Below are positions 44,065 to 53,287 of a stretch of 64,000 bases of DNA, piece by piece; within the stretch, counting starts at the first letter, position 1, and each line of letters begins with the position of its first letter. Made by a program: the position numbers and the translations under genes. The DNA comes from Chloroflexota bacterium (GTDB lineage Bacteria > Chloroflexota > UBA11872): NCBI GenBank assembly GCA_022824865.1, contig JAJDZD010000014.1:1-64000 (forward strand), read 5' to 3'. The notes beneath the pieces were generated by a model. That model did no database searches, was not told where the DNA came from, and saw only the letters and a list, made by a program, of their open reading frames with translations.

Positions 44065-47000
44065 TCAGGCGTCGATCGTAACGGCCTCGGCCAGTTCCCA
44101 CAGGCGGGCCAGGGCGTTGGCCAAGTGCATTTGGCGTGGGGTGCGGCAGCGGACGGCCAGCAGGTCGGGGCTGGCCACGACCACGGCCAGGCACCTGGCG
44201 CGGCTGGTGGCGACGTTCAGGCGGTTGAGGCTGTACAGGAACTCCATCCCGCGCGGGGCGTCGTCGGCTGAACTGGTGGCCATGGAGTAGATCGATATCG
44301 GCGCTTCCTGGCCCTGGAACTTGTCCACCGTGCCGATGCGCAGCCCCTTGAGTTCCGGCCTGGACCCGAGCTCGCGGATCTGCCGGTTATAGGGCGTGAT
44401 GATGAGCACATCCTGGTCGGTCAGGGAATGCCCCGCGCCCTCCGCGTCCGTCCACGACGGCTGCGAGCGGAGTAGCCGATCGACCTGCTCCGCGATAGCT
44501 TCGGCTTCTTCTTCCGAGTCGCTGATCCGGCGTTGATGCGGCACGGACACGAAGCGTAGGCCGGTTCCTTCGAAGGGAGGCGACCCGGCCAGGTCCAGGT
44601 TCTCGCGTCCCGGATGCGAACGCAGGCTGTCCTCGTAGAAGATTTCGGACGTGAACTTGCAGATGCTCGGGTGTAGACGCCAGGTGCCGTCCAGGAACAG
44701 TCCAAACTCCTTGGGCATGACCTGGGCACCGTCCAGCACGTGCGCCAGTACCGACCGGTCCGCGCCGGGCGGATGCACGCCTTGCAGCGGCTGGTCGAGT
44801 TGTTGCGGGTCGCCCAGCAGCAGCAGGCTGGTGGCGCAGGGCGCGGCAGCCAGGGCGTCGGCCAGCGACATCTGGCCGGCCTCATCGATGCAGAGGACGT
44901 CGACCGAGCTTCCCATCTTTTCGCTCGCCCAAAGCCAGCCGGTGCCGCCCACGACATCCAGAAATCCGGCGGTCAGGCTGTCGCACGCGTCGTCGGTGCT
45001 CTCCAGGTGCTGGAAGCTCTTAGAGGCGGGCTCGTCGTTGGTGCGCTGGCCGATCCTGACGTCAGCACCCCTTGACTCGGCCACCCGTGCGGTCTTCTCG
45101 AGTAGCTCGCCGATGACTTTGTGGCTGTTGGCCGTGACGCCGACGCGCTTCCCGGCTTCCACCAGGTCCACGATCATCTCCGCGCCCACCGTGCTCTTGC
45201 CGGAGCCGGGCGGACCCTGGACGGCCAGGTAGCTCTCGTCCAGCGTCTGGACCAGGCGCCGGGCCGCAGCCTGCGCATCCTTGCCCTCACCCGCCAGCGG
45301 CGCGCCTTCGGCCTGGCCAACGCGCGGCGGCCGGCGCATCAACAGGTCGCGCGCCGCCTGGTGCGGCCCGTCGGCGTCAATACCGTTGTCGACGACCAAC
45401 CGGGTCACGTGCTTAAGGCTGCCGGGCTTCGGCCGCGGGTTGACGTAGTTGAACTGGATGAGCGAGGTGGGCTGTGGCGGAGGTCGCGACGAACCGAGAC
45501 GCAGCTCAACTTCGCAGGTTTCGTCGTCAAGACGCACAATCCGTCCGGCGTCCTTGCCGTCCTGCGTGCGCACCGAGTCGCCGACTGAGAGCTTGTGGTC
45601 CTGTTCCGCAAATTGGAACCGATAGAACGTGGACCGTGCGCGCGGGTTTGGGTCGGGCCGCGCGTCAAGGAAGGTGAGCCGCCCGAGCACATCCGTTTCC
45701 TCCGCGCGTTCGTCCTCGGTCAGCTCGTCCTTCAAGTGGAAGTAGCGCCACCACACGGCCTTGTGCTCGCGACGGTGCCAGTCGACGAGTTGGGCCAGCA
45801 GCCAGCGTCCGCGCTGGGCCGGATCCTCCAGCGATGATCCGTCCGTCAGGTCCTTCGGCAGGTCCTCGGTCAGCCGGTCCACGAGTTCCTTTATTTCAAG
45901 CTGCTCTTCCGAGTCCACCGTTTCCTCGGGTTCCACAACCGTTGGGCGCGGCGGCGCTTCGGCGCCAACCTCGCTCACCAGGGCCGCCCTTTGCTTTTCG
46001 AGCCACTCGCGCAGGTAGTAGGTCGAAACGCAGTCGTCGCGGTTGTAGGCCTTGATCTGCTCCAGCAGGGCGTCCCGGTCGGTGTCCGGATCAGGCTCCA
46101 GCCAGTGTTCGAACTCCACGATGCTCTCGCCGGCGTCGCGCAGGTCGATTTCCCGTTTGAAGTTGTACAGGGGCTCCAGCCGCTTGATGGAGTAGCTCTC
46201 CACCGAGGCCCGGATGCCCTGCCGCACCACCCGGTACAGATCCACGAACACCTGCCCGCGCAGCAGCTGGTCCACCTCGCTTTCGCGCGTGGCGTAACGC
46301 CCGGCCAGGCGCTTCATGGCGCCGGTTTCGTAGGGCGCGTAGTGGTAGACGTGCATGCCTGGATAGGTGGTCCAGCGGTCCATGATGAGGTCGATGCAGT
46401 CCTCGAACGCCTGGCGCTCGGCTGCGGTCGACACATTCCCGTCCTCGATCGACCAGAAGGCGTGGAACAGCGGTTCGCCTGCCGCGTCGGTCTGTCCCGG
46501 CTCGATGGCCCCGAAGAGGTAGTCGATTCCGTCGACCTCGTCCGAGCCATAGAACGGGTCGCCCTCCAGGTCCAGGAACAGGTCCCCCGGCGAAGGCTCC
46601 GGCAGGGCCCAGAGACCTCGGTCCGGCACCAGCGCCGTGTCGCGGTCGCGCTCGGGCGGGATGCGCTCCGAAATCACCCGTCCTTCGCCACGCACCTGGA
46701 TGGCCGCCTGCTTCTGCACCCGCTCCAACGCTTCAGGGCTGACGCCCTCCACCCGCTCCGGCAGCGGTGGCGACGGCTTGGCCAGGCCGCGGCGCGTGGT
46801 GATGTCGATGTCGTGCAGCGCGCGGCGCTGGCGCGTGGACAGGCCGGCCACCAGCGCCAGGTCGTCCTCCCGACGCCATTGGGCGCGGCACTCCAGCGTC
46901 CAGCTACAGAAGTCGCAGTGCCCGACCGGCTCCGGCTTCGTGGGGACCGGATAGACCTCGTCCGGGCTGTCCAGCAACGCCTCAAATTCCCTCGCCACCA

Positions 47001-47592
47001 GCCGGTAGTAGGCGGCGTAGTCGGCCACCCGCAGGCTGACGGTCTCGCGCTGGACGCCGCCCAGCACCAGGTGCATCCGATCGGGGAGACGTCCTTGCAT
47101 GGCGCCGAGCAGATCCGAATACATGCAGATCTGCAGCACGGCGGGGGCCGAGGGCTGGCGGGCCAGCTTGGTGTCCACGACTTCGTAGCTCCAGGGACCC
47201 AGGTCGCTGGGGGTCTCGACTCGCTGGAGGAAGTCCGCGTACCCGAGCCGTCGCTCATCCAGCAGAACGGCCTGGTAGATCACCTCCGCGCCTCGACGCA
47301 TGGCCTGAAGCGTGGCCGCGTGTTCCGACCTGATCTGGCGGGCCGGAGACACGGTGTCGGGCGGCCGGATTTCGGCAATCTCCCGACCCTCGGCGCGCAG
47401 TTCTTCCAGGTAGCGTGCCTCGTACTCCTGGCCGCGCCGGGCCATGCGGTCCAGCACGGGATCGTCGCGGACCGGTCGCCTCACCTCGGGTACCAGCGTC
47501 GCCGCGCGCTCGAGATTCGCCAGGTGCCGACATTCCAGGAAGCCCACCAGGTCCGTCGCCGAGTAGGCGAGGCGCTGGTCGATCAGCTGCAT
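44065..47592 (-). CDS. TM0106-family RecB-like nuclease fused to SF1 helicase
   Basis: A 1175-residue nuclease-helicase. The N-terminal Cas4/RecB-like part (about 1-245) has SATDLVGFLECRHLANLE, VVDTKLARQPSAP and the Cys motif CDFCSWTLEC. A DEDD/RNase H-like domain follows (LFLDLEGDPFYGSDE near 345, VYHYAPYETGAMKRL). The C-terminal SF1 helicase has VQGPPGSGKSTVGAEMI (Walker A), VLCIDEAGQMSLADAL (Walker B DEAG) and GTVDKFQGQEAPISIY with NRLNVATSRAR. It converges on dnaE2 with 16 nt between stops, next to the translesion cassette, so a role in DNA processing after damage is likely. TM0106-type proteins are poorly characterised. Confidence 0.88.
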   Translation of the reverse strand: MQLIDQRLAYSATDLVGFLECRHLANLERAATLVPEVRRPVRDDPVLDRMARRGQEYEARYLEELRAEGREIAEIRPPDTVSPARQIRSEHAATLQAMRRGAEVIYQAVLLDERRLGYADFLQRVETPSDLGPWSYEVVDTKLARQPSAPAVLQICMYSDLLGAMQGRLPDRMHLVLGGVQRETVSLRVADYAAYYRLVAREFEALLDSPDEVYPVPTKPEPVGHCDFCSWTLECRAQWRREDDLALVAGLSTRQRRALHDIDITTRRGLAKPSPPLPERVEGVSPEALERVQKQAAIQVRGEGRVISERIPPERDRDTALVPDRGLWALPEPSPGDLFLDLEGDPFYGSDEVDGIDYLFGAIEPGQTDAAGEPLFHAFWSIEDGNVSTAAERQAFEDCIDLIMDRWTTYPGMHVYHYAPYETGAMKRLAGRYATRESEVDQLLRGQVFVDLYRVVRQGIRASVESYSIKRLEPLYNFKREIDLRDAGESIVEFEHWLEPDPDTDRDALLEQIKAYNRDDCVSTYYLREWLEKQRAALVSEVGAEAPPRPTVVEPEETVDSEEQLEIKELVDRLTEDLPKDLTDGSSLEDPAQRGRWLLAQLVDWHRREHKAVWWRYFHLKDELTEDERAEETDVLGRLTFLDARPDPNPRARSTFYRFQFAEQDHKLSVGDSVRTQDGKDAGRIVRLDDETCEVELRLGSSRPPPQPTSLIQFNYVNPRPKPGSLKHVTRLVVDNGIDADGPHQAARDLLMRRPPRVGQAEGAPLAGEGKDAQAAARRLVQTLDESYLAVQGPPGSGKSTVGAEMIVDLVEAGKRVGVTANSHKVIGELLEKTARVAESRGADVRIGQRTNDEPASKSFQHLESTDDACDSLTAGFLDVVGGTGWLWASEKMGSSVDVLCIDEAGQMSLADALAAAPCATSLLLLGDPQQLDQPLQGVHPPGADRSVLAHVLDGAQVMPKEFGLFLDGTWRLHPSICKFTSEIFYEDSLRSHPGRENLDLAGSPPFEGTGLRFVSVPHQRRISDSEEEAEAIAEQVDRLLRSQPSWTDAEGAGHSLTDQDVLIITPYNRQIRELGSRPELKGLRIGTVDKFQGQEAPISIYSMATSSADDAPRGMEFLYSLNRLNVATSRARCLAVVVASPDLLAVRCRTPRQMHLANALARLWELAEAVTIDA

Positions 47593-47720
47593 CGCAGAGT
47601 CATCCGCCCGTCCGCCACGGCCGGCGACGCTCGCCCGGCCCCAGGCTTATGCAATCGGCGCAAACGCGCCGCGGGCATGCTACGTGAGTCGCACCTCGAT
47701 AGGCCGCCGCCCTCGGCCGT

Positions 47721-47954
47721 CTAGTCCCCTAGCGCTGCCTCGCCAATGGCCCGCTCCATGTCGTTGAGCGACACCGGCGGCCCGTCGTACGCCAGCACGC
47801 CGTACAGCCGCTGGATGGGCCTCACGGCGCGGATTCGAACTTCGTCGTCCAAGATGACATAGCGCAGCCGGTCCCCTGGCTGGACTTCCAGCGCCTCGCG
47901 GACCGCCTTCGGCAGCGTTGTCCGCCCGTCCGATGCCAGCTTCGATTCAATCAC
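47721..47954 (-). CDS. AbrB/SpoVT-type DNA-binding protein, orphan antitoxin-like
   Basis: A 77-residue protein. The N-terminal swapped-hairpin domain is SKLASDGRTTLPKAVREALE (about 4-23) followed by VQPGDRLRYVILDDEVRIRAV. The C-terminal tail (about 50-77) resembles the partner-binding tail of MazE/VapB antitoxins. GTG start with GAGGAG 5 nt upstream. No PIN or other toxin gene adjoins it on either side, so it may act as an orphan transcription factor or have lost its partner. Confidence 0.78.
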   Translation of the reverse strand: MIESKLASDGRTTLPKAVREALEVQPGDRLRYVILDDEVRIRAVRPIQRLYGVLAYDGPPVSLNDMERAIGEAALGD

Positions 47955-48099
47955 CTGGACTCCTCGGTCTTTGGTGCGTATGTCCTGACAGCAATACATA
48001 GCACTGAAGAGGCGCAATTCATAGCCGCGCGTGAGTTGGCCGCCTACTCGAACGCTCTGACAGCTACGCTCGCCACATGCCATTTTTCCTTCGATTGCA

Positions 48100-49236
48100 T
48101 TGAACCAGCCCACAGCCCTGAACTGGCGCCGGCTCCGGCTGCCGGGCGGGTCCGTTGCGATTCCTGCCCGCGCCGACCAGCCGGGCGGCGAGCTTGACCA
48201 GGAACTGCGGTTGCTGATGCGCTCGCTGGGCCAGCGACCGGAGGCGCCCTTGCTGGAAGTCGCCGCCTGGGACGCCGGCCTGGCCATCGCCGCGGCCGCC
48301 GCCGGTTGGTCGGACGACGGCATGCTGGTTCCGCTGAACGCAGGCGCTTCCGAGAGTTGCCAGGCCGGGGCTGGCGCCTGGACGGTTCTGCCGCTGGACG
48401 ACCTGCTGCCGGCGGAGGCCAACTTCGCGGTTGTTCGGGCTCCATATTGGCTTGGTCGCGCCGGTGCGGAGTGGGTGGTTCGCGCGGCGGCAAGGGCACT
48501 GCCGATGGGCGGGCTGCTGGCGCTGCTGGGTGACCGGGCGCGCGGCATTGAGTCCCTCCGCCGACGCCTGACGCCGATCGTCGGCCCGATCGTCGACCGC
48601 GCCGTCGGCGAGCATCGCCGTCTGTACCTGTTCGAGCGCCAGGTCGACGATCCCCCGCCCCAGCAGTTCGCGTGGACCTCCACTCTGCGGATCGCCGGTC
48701 GTGAAGTCACGCTCTGCCAGCATCCCGCCCTCTTTTCACCTGCCCGGGTCGATCCCGTCACCAAGCTGCTAGCTGAGAACCTGCCCGAACGGGACGGCCG
48801 CTGGCTCGACCTGGGCTGCGGCTCGGGCGCGCTCACCGCGGCGGCGGCGCGCCAGGACCGAACGCTGACCGCCGTCGACTGGAGCTACGCCGCCGTGGAA
48901 ACGACCGGCCGTACGCTGAAGGCCAACGGCCTCGAGGCGGACGTACGGCTGACGGACGGCGCGCCGACCGGCGAGCAGCCCTTCGACGTGATCGTGTGCT
49001 ACCCGCCATTCCACGTCGGGCCGCGCGTGGACCACGGCCCCGCCGCGCGACTCATCCGGGACGCCGGAGCCTGCATGGCGCCCGACGGCGAACTGCGCGC
49101 GGTCCTTACGAGCGCCCAGAGCCCGCGCGATCTCCTTCAGCCCAACTTCCGCGAAATTACGCCAGTTGCCGGCGCTCACGGCGCGCAGGTCTTCGGTTGC
49201 CGTCAGCCGGCTACCAATCGGGGTCGCCGTCGCTGA
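48100..49236 (+). CDS. RsmC/RlmG-like class I methyltransferase with altered catalytic motif
   Basis: A 378-residue MTS-superfamily protein. The N-terminal half (about 1-185) is a degenerate methyltransferase-like domain, as in RsmC. The C-terminal half (about 200-365) has the SAM motif GRWLDLGCGSGALTAAAAR and the site FDVIVCYPPFHVG. RsmC and RlmG have NPPF at that site, so the catalytic Asn is Tyr here. VDPVTKLLAENLP before motif I fits the family. The TTG at 48100 is the first start; it is weak. It may methylate guanine in rRNA, or have lost that activity. Confidence 0.72.
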   Translation: MNQPTALNWRRLRLPGGSVAIPARADQPGGELDQELRLLMRSLGQRPEAPLLEVAAWDAGLAIAAAAAGWSDDGMLVPLNAGASESCQAGAGAWTVLPLDDLLPAEANFAVVRAPYWLGRAGAEWVVRAAARALPMGGLLALLGDRARGIESLRRRLTPIVGPIVDRAVGEHRRLYLFERQVDDPPPQQFAWTSTLRIAGREVTLCQHPALFSPARVDPVTKLLAENLPERDGRWLDLGCGSGALTAAAARQDRTLTAVDWSYAAVETTGRTLKANGLEADVRLTDGAPTGEQPFDVIVCYPPFHVGPRVDHGPAARLIRDAGACMAPDGELRAVLTSAQSPRDLLQPNFREITPVAGAHGAQVFGCRQPATNRGRRR

Positions 49237-49242
49237 TCGGGG

Positions 49243-50280
49243 TCAGGACCGGAAGTCGAAGACGACCTTGGCGCCCGCGCCGGACTTGGCGGTCATCACG
49301 GCTTCGACGGCGTCGTCGAGGTCGAAGGTGTGCGTGATGATCGGCTCGACATTGAGTTCGGGAATCAAGTCCAGGGCCCGCTCGAATGTGTGCACGCGAG
49401 TGTTGCTGCCCACGATCTTGCGTTCGCGCGCGAAGAAGTCGTAGAGCCGCAGTCTGAACATTTCCGACGGGTTGCCCACGCTGATCACCAGCACGGTGCC
49501 GGAGTCGCGCACCGTGTCCAGGCACGCCTGGAAGGCCGGTCCGGCCCCCGCCGCCTCGATGGCGATGTCCGCGCCAAAGCCATCGGTCAGGCTGCGGGCG
49601 GCCTCTACCGTGTCGTCCACCGTCGGGTCCAGCACCAGGTCCGCGCCCAGCGTGGCCGCCAGCCTGCGGCGAGTCTCGCCCGGTTCGCTCACGATCGTCT
49701 GCCCGGCGCCCTGGTGCTTGGCGACCTGCAGCGCCAGCAGCCCGATCGGGCCCGCGCCCGCGATGAACACCGTGTCGCCGGGAGTTACCGTCACACGATC
49801 GAAGCCGCGCACCACGCAAGCCAGCGGCTCGGCCAGGCTGGCCGTACGCATGTCCGCGCCGGTCGGCAGCGGGGTGAGGTGGTGGCGGTTGGCGATCACC
49901 ACGTCGGACCACGCGCCCCAGGCCATCGGCATGCGATTGGAGCAGAAGTTCAACATGCCCCGGTCGCACTCGGGGCAGTCCTCGCAGGAGTTGTTGGGCT
50001 CCACCGCGACGCCGTCGCCCGGTTTGAGGTCGTCAACGCCGGGTCCGACCGCTTGCACCGTGGCGGTGAACTCGTGCCCGGGGATCCACGGATCGGATCG
50101 CTCGGGAAACCACGAATCGAACTGCCAGCCGTCCCAGTAGTGCAGGTCGGTCCCGCAGATGCCGGATACCGCGACCTGCAGCACGACCTCGCCGGCTTCG
50201 GGCTCGCGAACTTCGCGGGACTCCAGCCGCAGGTCGCCCGGCCCGTAGAGAACAGCTGCTCTCGTCTGCCTGGACTGCAT
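49243..50280 (-). CDS. Zinc-dependent medium-chain dehydrogenase (threonine/sorbitol type)
   Basis: A 345-residue MDR-family dehydrogenase. The catalytic zinc motif is GICGTDLHY then PGHEFTATVQAVG. The structural zinc Cys cluster is CEDCPECDRGMLNFC. The NAD loop is VFIAGAGPIGLLALQVAK. TSLAEPLACVVRGFDRV lies between. It most resembles L-threonine 3-dehydrogenase or sorbitol dehydrogenase; the substrate cannot be fixed. The ATG at 50280 begins MQSRQTRAAVLYGPG; a GTG or ATG further upstream is less likely. Confidence 0.88.
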   Translation of the reverse strand: MQSRQTRAAVLYGPGDLRLESREVREPEAGEVVLQVAVSGICGTDLHYWDGWQFDSWFPERSDPWIPGHEFTATVQAVGPGVDDLKPGDGVAVEPNNSCEDCPECDRGMLNFCSNRMPMAWGAWSDVVIANRHHLTPLPTGADMRTASLAEPLACVVRGFDRVTVTPGDTVFIAGAGPIGLLALQVAKHQGAGQTIVSEPGETRRRLAATLGADLVLDPTVDDTVEAARSLTDGFGADIAIEAAGAGPAFQACLDTVRDSGTVLVISVGNPSEMFRLRLYDFFARERKIVGSNTRVHTFERALDLIPELNVEPIITHTFDLDDAVEAVMTAKSGAGAKVVFDFRS

Positions 50281-50372
50281 AGGCCACCGGTTCTCTAGAC
50301 GGTCCCTTGGCACGCTATCCGAGCAGGCGACCGGGCGCAACACGCGCAACGCGCCGAGTAGAGCGTAAGGCC

Positions 50373-50705
50373 TTACGACTCCGAGTCATTCGCGGCGCGC
50401 ATGCGTAAACCGCGGCGTTCGCCGTGAAAGAGCAGCTTGTCCACCAGGATCTTTGGCCCCTTCACCACCAGCGTGGCGTCGGGCCAAAGCGCCCCCATCT
50501 CCCCTGCAAACTCGTTCATGAATCCGGTGCCGGCCAGTGCAACCGACGAGAGGTCGAGCACAACCACGCCCGCCTCGGGCTGGTAGTCGCGTCGGATCAG
50601 CGTCCCAATCTCCCGCGCCCGCTCCCGAGTCGCAAATGTGCGCCCGTGCCTGCCGAGTTCAACGGACACTTTGGTCACTGGCCTCTGCTCCTGGAGGCGG
50701 CGCAT
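50373..50705 (-). CDS. STAS-like domain protein (DUF4325 type)
   Basis: A 110-residue small protein. The pattern VVVLDLSSVALAGTGFMNEFAG (strand-loop-helix, near 47-68) followed by PDATLVVKG matches STAS-like DUF4325 domains, known from phage defence, signalling and anti-sigma contexts. The N-terminal HGRTFATRERAREIG is also typical. No partner kinase or ATPase is adjacent. The gene is transcribed away from recA. Function unknown. Confidence 0.65.
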   Translation of the reverse strand: MRRLQEQRPVTKVSVELGRHGRTFATRERAREIGTLIRRDYQPEAGVVVLDLSSVALAGTGFMNEFAGEMGALWPDATLVVKGPKILVDKLLFHGERRGLRMRAANDSES

Positions 50706-50815
50706 TCAGGGGTGTCTGATCCCCGGTGCGATGTAAAGAGTAGCGACACCGGAGTACCATGACCCCACGAGCGTGCGCCGGCCGCCCCGGCGCCAGGGTT
50801 GATGGGATCAGGCGC

Positions 50816-51850
50816 ATGGCCAACGACCAGGCAAAGGCGATCGACTCCGCGATTCAACAGATCGAGCGCAAGTTCGGCACCGGTTCGGTCATGCGCATGG
50901 GCGCCATGCAGGCCGACCAGGTGCCGGCCGTGTCCACCGGTTCGCTGTCCCTGGACGTGGCCCTGGGCGTGGGCGGATTGCCCCGGGGTCGCGTGGTCGA
51001 GATCTTCGGCCCGGAAGCGTCCGGCAAGACCACCCTCGCGCTCCACGTCGTGGCCGAGGTACAGAAGGCCGGCGGCGCCGCGGTCTACGTGGACGTGGAA
51101 CACGCCATGGATCCCACCTACGCCGAAGCCCTGGGCGTGGACGTGGGCGAGCTAATCGTCTCTCAGCCCAACGCGGGCGAAGAGGCCCTGGAAATCACCG
51201 ACGTGTTCGTCCGCAGCAACGCCGTGGACCTGGTCGTGGTCGACTCCGTGGCCGCCCTGGTCCCGCGCGCGGAGATTGACGGCGATATGGGCGACACCCA
51301 GGTGGGCCTGCAGGCCCGGCTGATGTCCCAGGCCATGCGCAAGCTCACCGCCAACATAAGCCGGTCGCGCACCATCGTCATCTTCATCAACCAGTTGCGC
51401 GAGAAGATCGGCGTGATGTTCGGCAACCCGGAAACCACGCCCGGCGGCCGCGCGCTGAAGTTCTACTCGTCGGTCCGGCTGGACATCCGGCGCATCGGGC
51501 AGATCAAGAAGGGGACCGATGTCATCGGCGCGCGCACCCGCGTCCGGGTGGTGAAGAACAAGGTCGCGCCGCCCTTCCGCTTCTGCGAGTTCGACATGAT
51601 GTTCGGCCAGGGCATTTCCTGGGAGGGCGACCTGCTGACCCTGGGCGTGGACCACGGCGTGCTCACCAAGAGCGGCGCCCATTACAGCTATGACAGCACC
51701 CGGCTGGGTATGGGCCGCGAGAACGCCAAGGCCTTCCTGCGCGAGAACGTGGACATCGCCCAGGAGATAAACGCCGAACTGCGCGAGATGCTGCTCGCAC
51801 AGCCGGCCGGCACCCAGGCCAACGGCGCCCAGGCGACCGCCGCGTCCTGA
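50816..51850 (+). CDS. recA: Recombinase A
   Basis: Central homologous-recombination and SOS co-protease protein. Motifs: [17 protein letters not shown], Walker [10 protein letters not shown] (near 65-73), [32 protein letters not shown] and [23 protein letters not shown]. Full length at 344 residues. The ATG at 50816 gives the standard [13 protein letters not shown] start. No recX follows; a universal stress gene and prs do. I see no obvious SOS box upstream. Confidence 0.97.
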   Translation: MANDQAKAIDSAIQQIERKFGTGSVMRMGAMQADQVPAVSTGSLSLDVALGVGGLPRGRVVEIFGPEASGKTTLALHVVAEVQKAGGAAVYVDVEHAMDPTYAEALGVDVGELIVSQPNAGEEALEITDVFVRSNAVDLVVVDSVAALVPRAEIDGDMGDTQVGLQARLMSQAMRKLTANISRSRTIVIFINQLREKIGVMFGNPETTPGGRALKFYSSVRLDIRRIGQIKKGTDVIGARTRVRVVKNKVAPPFRFCEFDMMFGQGISWEGDLLTLGVDHGVLTKSGAHYSYDSTRLGMGRENAKAFLRENVDIAQEINAELREMLLAQPAGTQANGAQATAAS

Positions 51851-51865
51851 CCGCGCGCCCACGGC

Positions 51866-52300
51866 ATGGCGTACCAACCTGAACGCCCTGTAATTGCCGC
51901 GGTCAGCGGCCAGCACATGGACGAGGCGGTGGTTACGACGGCGGCCCTGCTGGCGCGCGCTCGCAGCACCTCGGTTCTGCTGCTGCACGTCATCGAAGTC
52001 AGCCACCGGCTGCCCCTGAACGTGTCCAGCGACGAGATGCTTGGCCAGGCCGAAGCCGTGCTGGGTGACGCCCGTCGCCTGCTGCCGTCCAACGGCGCGC
52101 CGGTGCGTACGGAAGTCAAGCAGGCCCGCTCGGCGTTTAGCGCGATCGTCGAAACCAGCCTTGCCGAGGAGGCCGACACGATCGTCGTCGGGGCGCACCG
52201 TTTTCTTGGCGAGCACGACTGCGACCTGGGCCGAACCGCCACCCACGTGCTCCGCCACGCCGTGACGCCGGTCGTGGTCTGCTACGACCCGATACGCTAG
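51866..52300 (+). CDS. UspA-type universal stress protein
   Basis: A 144-residue single UspA domain. The N-terminal strand PVIAAVSGQHMDEAVV, LLLHVIEVSH, EEADTIVVGAHRFLGEHD and HVLRHAVTPVVVCY are the family pattern. The G-2x-G-9x-G ATP loop is incomplete (VGAHRFLGEHDCDLG), so nucleotide binding is uncertain. It starts 15 nt after recA and 3 nt before the prs frame, so the three may be one operon. Confidence 0.82.
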   Translation: MAYQPERPVIAAVSGQHMDEAVVTTAALLARARSTSVLLLHVIEVSHRLPLNVSSDEMLGQAEAVLGDARRLLPSNGAPVRTEVKQARSAFSAIVETSLAEEADTIVVGAHRFLGEHDCDLGRTATHVLRHAVTPVVVCYDPIR

Positions 52301-52303
52301 CCC

Positions 52304-53287
52304 GTGGCGCTGCGCGGACGGGGAATGGGCATGGCGGACGACGGGCTGATGGTCTTCGGGTGCCGTGGGCATCCCGTGCTGACCGACGGCATCTGTCGCG
52401 AACTGGGCTGCCGTCCCGGCGAGATTGAGATCTTTGAGTACGGCAACGACAACACGTTCGTTCGCGTCATGGAAAACGTCCGCGAGGCCGACGTGTTCGT
52501 CGTGCAGACCTCCCAACGTCCGGTCAACCACTCGGTGATGGAACTCTTCATCACCATCGACGCCATGCGCCGAGCCTCGGCGGCTCGGGTGACAGCCGTG
52601 TTGCCGTACTTCCCCTACATGCGGTCGGACAAGAAAGACCAGCCGCGCGTGCCTATTTCCGCCCGGCTGGTGGCGGACCTGCTGGCCACGGCCGGGGCCG
52701 ACCGGGTATTGACGCTGGATCTGCACGCGGACCAGATCGGCGGATTCTTCAGCATGCCCAGCGACCACCTCACCGGCATGCCGTTGCTCACCGACTACTT
52801 TGCCGGGCTTGGCATCGAAGACCTGGTCGTGGTGGGCGATACCGGCCGCATTAAGGCCGCAAGCGAGTGCGCCCGCCGTTTGCGCACGCAGTTGGCGGTG
52901 CTGGACAAGTTTCGCGATCCCATCACCTCAGACGTGACCATCCGCGGCCTGGCCGGCGACGTGCGCGGACGCACCGTGCTCTACGTGGAGGATGAGGTCG
53001 TGACCGGCCAGTCCATTCGCGAAGGCCTGCGCGAAGTCCTGCGCCACAACCCCAAGGCCATCTACGCCGCCTGTGTGCACCCGGTTTTCATCGACGCGGC
53101 CTACGAACTGATCGAGGACTCTCCCGTTGAGGAAATGGTCGTGACGGACAGCGTGCCGCTGGACCCCGATCGCCCCAGCGGCAAGATCCGCGTGATCTCG
53201 GTGGCGCGCATGCTGGCCGAAGCGATCCGCCGAATTCACACCGGCGAGTCTGTGAGCGCCCTCTTTTCCGAAGCGGCGGTTCGCTGA
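52304..53287 (+). CDS. prs: Ribose-phosphate pyrophosphokinase with divergent PRPP loop
   Basis: Makes PRPP from ribose 5-phosphate and ATP. The family blocks are present: DVFVVQTSQRPVNHSVMELF, TAVLPYFPYMRSDKKDQPR, RVLTLDLHADQIGGFF and MVVTDSVPLD. The PRPP-binding loop reads LYVEDEVVTGQSI (near 228-240) instead of the canonical DDxxxTGGT, and the flexible-loop residues also vary. It may be a divergent Prs or a Prs-like homologue. GTG at 52304 used; ATG at 52325 or 52331 are alternatives. The stop overlaps the ggt ATG (TGATG). Confidence 0.82.
   Translation: MALRGRGMGMADDGLMVFGCRGHPVLTDGICRELGCRPGEIEIFEYGNDNTFVRVMENVREADVFVVQTSQRPVNHSVMELFITIDAMRRASAARVTAVLPYFPYMRSDKKDQPRVPISARLVADLLATAGADRVLTLDLHADQIGGFFSMPSDHLTGMPLLTDYFAGLGIEDLVVVGDTGRIKAASECARRLRTQLAVLDKFRDPITSDVTIRGLAGDVRGRTVLYVEDEVVTGQSIREGLREVLRHNPKAIYAACVHPVFIDAAYELIEDSPVEEMVVTDSVPLDPDRPSGKIRVISVARMLAEAIRRIHTGESVSALFSEAAVR

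Noticed and set aside
45991-47724. 577-codon plus-strand ORF opposite the nuclease-helicase
   Set aside because: No domain; the opposite strand has Walker motifs and nuclease signatures.
51152-52768. 538-codon minus-strand ORF opposite recA and uspA
   Set aside because: Shadow of recA, which is unambiguous.
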